64,000 nucleotides of DNA from a bacterium. Lineage in GTDB: Bacteria; Electryoneota; B3-LCP. The DNA is taken from NCBI GenBank assembly GCA_026394195.1, contig JAPKYS010000017.1, positions 1-64,000 on the forward strand, written 5' to 3'. How positions within the stretch are numbered: position 1 is the stretch's first letter; each line of letters begins with the position of its first letter. Shown piece after piece: positions 61,215 to 64,000 of the stretch. The notes under the pieces are model-generated. The model was not told the DNA's origin, did not search any database, and saw nothing but the letters and a program-made list of their open reading frames with translations. A program made the translations under genes and the position numbers.

Positions 61215-62888
61215 ATGAAACGTCGCCCTGCCTTAGTCCTTTTGATTGCGATGATTACGCTGGGAAGCGGTCTGGTCAATTTATTTTCGCTGATCGGACC
61301 GAGCCTCCCGAGCCGGATGGAAATATTGCAGGATGTATTTCCAATGGAGTTCATTCGGTTGTCCAAATTTCTGATCCTGATCAGCGGGTTTGCGTTGGTC
61401 ATCTCAGCCCTCAACATTTTCAAACAAAAACGGCGAGCCTTCCTGTTTGTATTGCTGATTGCTTGCCTTTCAATCGTCTTTCACCTTACAAAAGGTCTCG
61501 ATTATGAAGAAGCGACTGTTTCCTTCATCCTCCTCATCACGTTGGTTTTAACGCGGAGGCATTTTACCGTTAAAAGCAGCATTCCCAGCCTTCGCCTGGG
61601 GATGATTCGTTTCGCCATAGCAGCATTTCTGGCTATCGTTTATGGCACGACCGGCTTCTGGTTCGTTGAACACCATCACTTTCATATCAATTTTAATGTT
61701 ATCGATTCCATCCAGGAAACGTTCCGGTATCTTTTCCTGGTTGGCGACCCGAATCTGCTTCCTCTGACGCATTATGCCCGCTGGTTCCTCGATTCGCTCT
61801 ACTTGACCACCATTATTGCGATTGTGTTGGCGATTTCTGCGTTTTTCCGGCCGGTAATATTTATTTTTCGCGACCGTCCCCGGGATATGGAGACCGCTAA
61901 GAAAATTATCGAAGAACATGGGCGATCCGCCTTGGATTATTTTAAATATGCTCCCGATAAATCGTACTTTTTTTCAGAGTCGCGCAGAAGCGTAATTGCT
62001 TATGGTGTAAGTAAAAATTTTGCCATAACCCTGGCTGATCCGGTGGGTCCGGAACACGAAATACCGGAAATTATCGATGATTTCGCCGAATTTTGCAGAG
62101 AAAACGACTGGAACCTCGGCTTTCATGAAACGCTGCCCGACTTTTTGCCCATCTATGAAAGCAGAGGCTTCAAGAAGTTGAAGATGGGAGATGAAGCCAT
62201 TGTCGATTTGTCGTCCTTTTCCTTAGATAGTAAAGAAAGTAAGCAATTCCGGCAGATCTTGCGTAAGCTGGAGGATAGCGGCATTGTATTTAAACAACTT
62301 CCCGAATCGTTATCTGAACCCGAACTTGAAGGATTAAGCGATGTTTCCGAAAACTGGCTGCGGCTTTCGGGACGCCGTGAAAGGCGTTTCACGGTGGGTA
62401 TGTTCGACCGGGATTACGTTCGTTCCACTCCTGTGTTCGTCGCCATCGATAGTGATGGGGTAGTTCAGGCTTTTGTCAACCTGATCCCCTCGTATTGTAA
62501 AGGAGAATCGACTATTGATCTGATGCGTCGCAGATCCACTGCGCCAAACGGAATCATGGATTACCTGTTTATCAAACTCATGCTTTATTTGAAAGAGCAG
62601 GGATTCACCCGCTTTAATCTTGGATTGGCTCCGATGTCTGGCTTTACTGAGGGAGAAAATGCCGGCCCTGAAGAAAAAGCGATCCATTTCTTTTTTCAGA
62701 ATCTGGATTTTCTATTCAGTTTTAAGGGATTATTACACTATAAAGCCAAGTTTGCCACATTTTGGGAACCCCGATATACGATTTACCGAAGTGCCCTGGA
62801 TTTGCCGAAAATAGCGATTGTTTTACGGGATTTGACAGAGATCCGAGGTAGGCAGGAAGGATCCTCAAACCAGTCGGTTACCAACTAA
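61215..62888 (+). CDS. Phosphatidylglycerol lysyltransferase-domain protein (MprF synthase half)
   Basis: 557 residues. Six to seven membrane segments (1-215) are followed by a DUF2156/LPG_synthase_C domain (about 240-540): SYFFSESRRSVIAYGVSKNF, LGFHETLPDFLPIYESRG, IMDYLFIKLMLYLKEQGFTRFNLGLAPM. This domain carries aminoacyl groups from tRNA to phosphatidylglycerol in MprF. The flippase-like half is the next gene, so the MprF architecture is split. Substrate amino acid unknown. Confidence 0.85.
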   Translation: MKRRPALVLLIAMITLGSGLVNLFSLIGPSLPSRMEILQDVFPMEFIRLSKFLILISGFALVISALNIFKQKRRAFLFVLLIACLSIVFHLTKGLDYEEATVSFILLITLVLTRRHFTVKSSIPSLRLGMIRFAIAAFLAIVYGTTGFWFVEHHHFHINFNVIDSIQETFRYLFLVGDPNLLPLTHYARWFLDSLYLTTIIAIVLAISAFFRPVIFIFRDRPRDMETAKKIIEEHGRSALDYFKYAPDKSYFFSESRRSVIAYGVSKNFAITLADPVGPEHEIPEIIDDFAEFCRENDWNLGFHETLPDFLPIYESRGFKKLKMGDEAIVDLSSFSLDSKESKQFRQILRKLEDSGIVFKQLPESLSEPELEGLSDVSENWLRLSGRRERRFTVGMFDRDYVRSTPVFVAIDSDGVVQAFVNLIPSYCKGESTIDLMRRRSTAPNGIMDYLFIKLMLYLKEQGFTRFNLGLAPMSGFTEGENAGPEEKAIHFFFQNLDFLFSFKGLLHYKAKFATFWEPRYTIYRSALDLPKIAIVLRDLTEIRGRQEGSSNQSVTN

Positions 62889-62900
62889 TCGAGCAGGGCG

Positions 62901-63977
62901 ATGGACCTCGAGAGCCCCATACTAAGTCCACTCGAAGCCGGAAAACCGACTGGCGGCAGATTACTTAAGTTTTTCCGGCAAGCATCCGGTTATATTCTTG
63001 CCGCTGCCTGTCTGATCTGGGTCTTCCACGACACAGACGCCGATCAATTATTTCGCCAGATAAAGGATCTGAAATGGGTCTGGTTAGTGATCGCAATCCC
63101 AGTTGATCTCTTGGCTTACGTTTTTCAGGCAGTCCGTTGGAAATTGCTCTTAAGACCTCATGGAAAAATAAAAATTGTCAAAGTTATCCAGGCTATTTAT
63201 ACAGGTCTCTTTCTGAATGAAATTTTGCCCATGCGTCCTGGGGAGTTAGCCCGAGGTTATCTGGTATCTCGCTGGATGGGTATCAACTTCGTCTCAGTCT
63301 TACCATCGATGACCGTGGAACGTCTCTTTGATGCGGCCTGGTTACTATTGGGGATCGGTTTAACCACGGCGTTTGTGAAATTGCCCCGCGATATCGCCGA
63401 TTCAGCTGATATCCTGGGTATCATTGTGATATTGGCACTCATTGCATTTGCTGCAATTGTTTTGCGCAGTGGAAAACCGCGGAGTCCCGAAAGTAAATCC
63501 AAGATTCCGGGTGGAAGATTATCAAAGTTTTCGAACTTAATTTTAAAGCCAGTGGCTCTGGGAGTCAGGGAAATTGGCAAGACTCGGTATTCCTATCTGG
63601 CGCTATTAATCTCGGCATTTCCGACGATATGTCAAATTATCGCTTTTTGGTTTGTGATGCGGGCTTTTGGCTTGGATCTCTCGATATGGATAGCCGCAGC
63701 CACACTTCTGATCGTTATCTTGGGAACAGCAATTCCCAATGCCCCATCAAACGTAGGCGCCTATCAGTTTTTTACCGTGATTGGACTGACTCTGTTCGGT
63801 GTCGATAAAACGACCGCGACTGGGTTTTCTCTGGTAGTTTTCGTTGTACTCTCCATACCGTTCTGGCTGATCGGTTTATTGATCGTTAACCGAACTGGAA
63901 TAAAATTCGCCGATTTTAAGAGCGAGATTTCCAGACTTTTAAAGCGCAAATCGGAAGAAAAATGCACAACCCCATGA
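62901..63977 (+). CDS. Lysylphosphatidylglycerol flippase-like membrane protein
   Basis: 358 residues, about eight helices, with the LPG_synthase_TM features WLVIAIPVDLLAYVFQAVRW, LNEILPMRPGELARGYLV and AIPNAPSNVGAYQFF. It is 12 nt after the transferase gene. The pair probably makes and flips an aminoacylated or otherwise modified lipid. The stop overlaps the start of a further gene (ATGA). Confidence 0.88.
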   Translation: MDLESPILSPLEAGKPTGGRLLKFFRQASGYILAAACLIWVFHDTDADQLFRQIKDLKWVWLVIAIPVDLLAYVFQAVRWKLLLRPHGKIKIVKVIQAIYTGLFLNEILPMRPGELARGYLVSRWMGINFVSVLPSMTVERLFDAAWLLLGIGLTTAFVKLPRDIADSADILGIIVILALIAFAAIVLRSGKPRSPESKSKIPGGRLSKFSNLILKPVALGVREIGKTRYSYLALLISAFPTICQIIAFWFVMRAFGLDLSIWIAAATLLIVILGTAIPNAPSNVGAYQFFTVIGLTLFGVDKTTATGFSLVVFVVLSIPFWLIGLLIVNRTGIKFADFKSEISRLLKRKSEEKCTTP

Positions 63978-64000
63978 AGATCAACTTTATCAGCACCATT
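63974..64000 (+). CDS. Start of a coupled gene, cut by the window end
   Basis: ATG 63974 overlaps the flippase stop and reads MKINFISTI to the end of the window. Only nine codons are visible, so product cannot be named. Confidence 0.5.

Overview
The window looks like a chromosomal segment of an uncultured or little-studied Gram-negative bacterium related to the FCB superphylum (Calditrichota/Electryoneota/Marinimicrobia-like); the phylum is an inference. Supporting observations are a C-terminal Por/T9SS-type sorting domain on a 14.1-16.6 kb repeat protein, a primary sigma factor of only 285 residues with no region 1.1 (as in Bacteroidota and relatives), a predicted outer-membrane barrel ending in Phe, and a carbamoyltransferase/SxtJ/DUF5989 trio. 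Against Bacteroidota proper, at least a dozen promoters read as TTGACA-17 nt-TATATT, not the Bacteroidota TTTG/TAnnTTTG type. No rRNA, tRNA or CRISPR array was seen.

Layout. 1-2.7 kb: truncated multiheme cytochrome with 74-residue, three-heme repeats, translationally coupled to a secreted beta-barrel protein. 2.7-4.6 kb (minus): MsrB-MsrA fusion and an NmrA-like reductase. 4.8-11.8 kb (minus): complete phosphate module phoB-phoR-pstS-pstC-pstA-pstB-phoU. 11.8-13.9 kb (minus): APC/KimA-like permease. 14.1-16.6 kb: secreted LVIVD-repeat protein, followed by a cluster of structured palindromes. 17-19.4 kb: carbamoyltransferase operon. 19.7-22.1 kb: HtrA/Do protease and primary sigma factor. 22.4-27.2 kb: small genes, PfkB kinase, SDR, PAS histidine kinase, lipoprotein, FmdB zinc ribbon. 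27.3-31.9 kb (minus): thiD, thiL, Ctp protease, pdxA. 32-42.6 kb: Nudix, PhoH, YbeY, CNNM/CorC, GT9-like, radical SAM/DUF2344, RNase G, TypA. 42.6-49.1 kb: glutamate dehydrogenase, phosphoesterase, a GAF/ATP-grasp/nucleotidyltransferase fusion, and a second Nudix. 49.2-61.2 kb: complex I genes nuoABCDH-[island]-IJK-[CorA]-L. 61.2-64 kb: a split MprF-like pair (lipid aminoacyl transferase plus flippase) and the start of a coupled third gene.

The most unusual part is the AT-rich island at about 52.9-56.5 kb, inserted between nuoH and nuoI. It holds four tightly packed genes: a ParB-domain protein with a C-terminal ribbon-helix-helix-like segment, a ParB-type helical protein lacking the ParB catalytic fold, a PD-(D/E)XK/DUF6602-like putative nuclease, and a DndC/IbrA-like PAPS-reductase/PP-loop enzyme. 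A DUF433 gene follows. A decayed copy of the nuoI 5' end lies inside the island's right edge. The combination recalls IbrB/IbrA pairs and DndC-type DNA sulfur chemistry and is a good candidate for an undescribed nucleic-acid modification or defence cassette. That function is inference; the gene content and insertion scar are read directly.

Other points of interest are a perfect 30-nt palindrome used in frame inside the T9SS domain, two T-shaped hairpin elements after that gene, a promoter-plus-terminator leader upstream of phoH, and a complex I cluster lacking E/F/G (and here M/N) that is also interrupted by a CorA-like gene.
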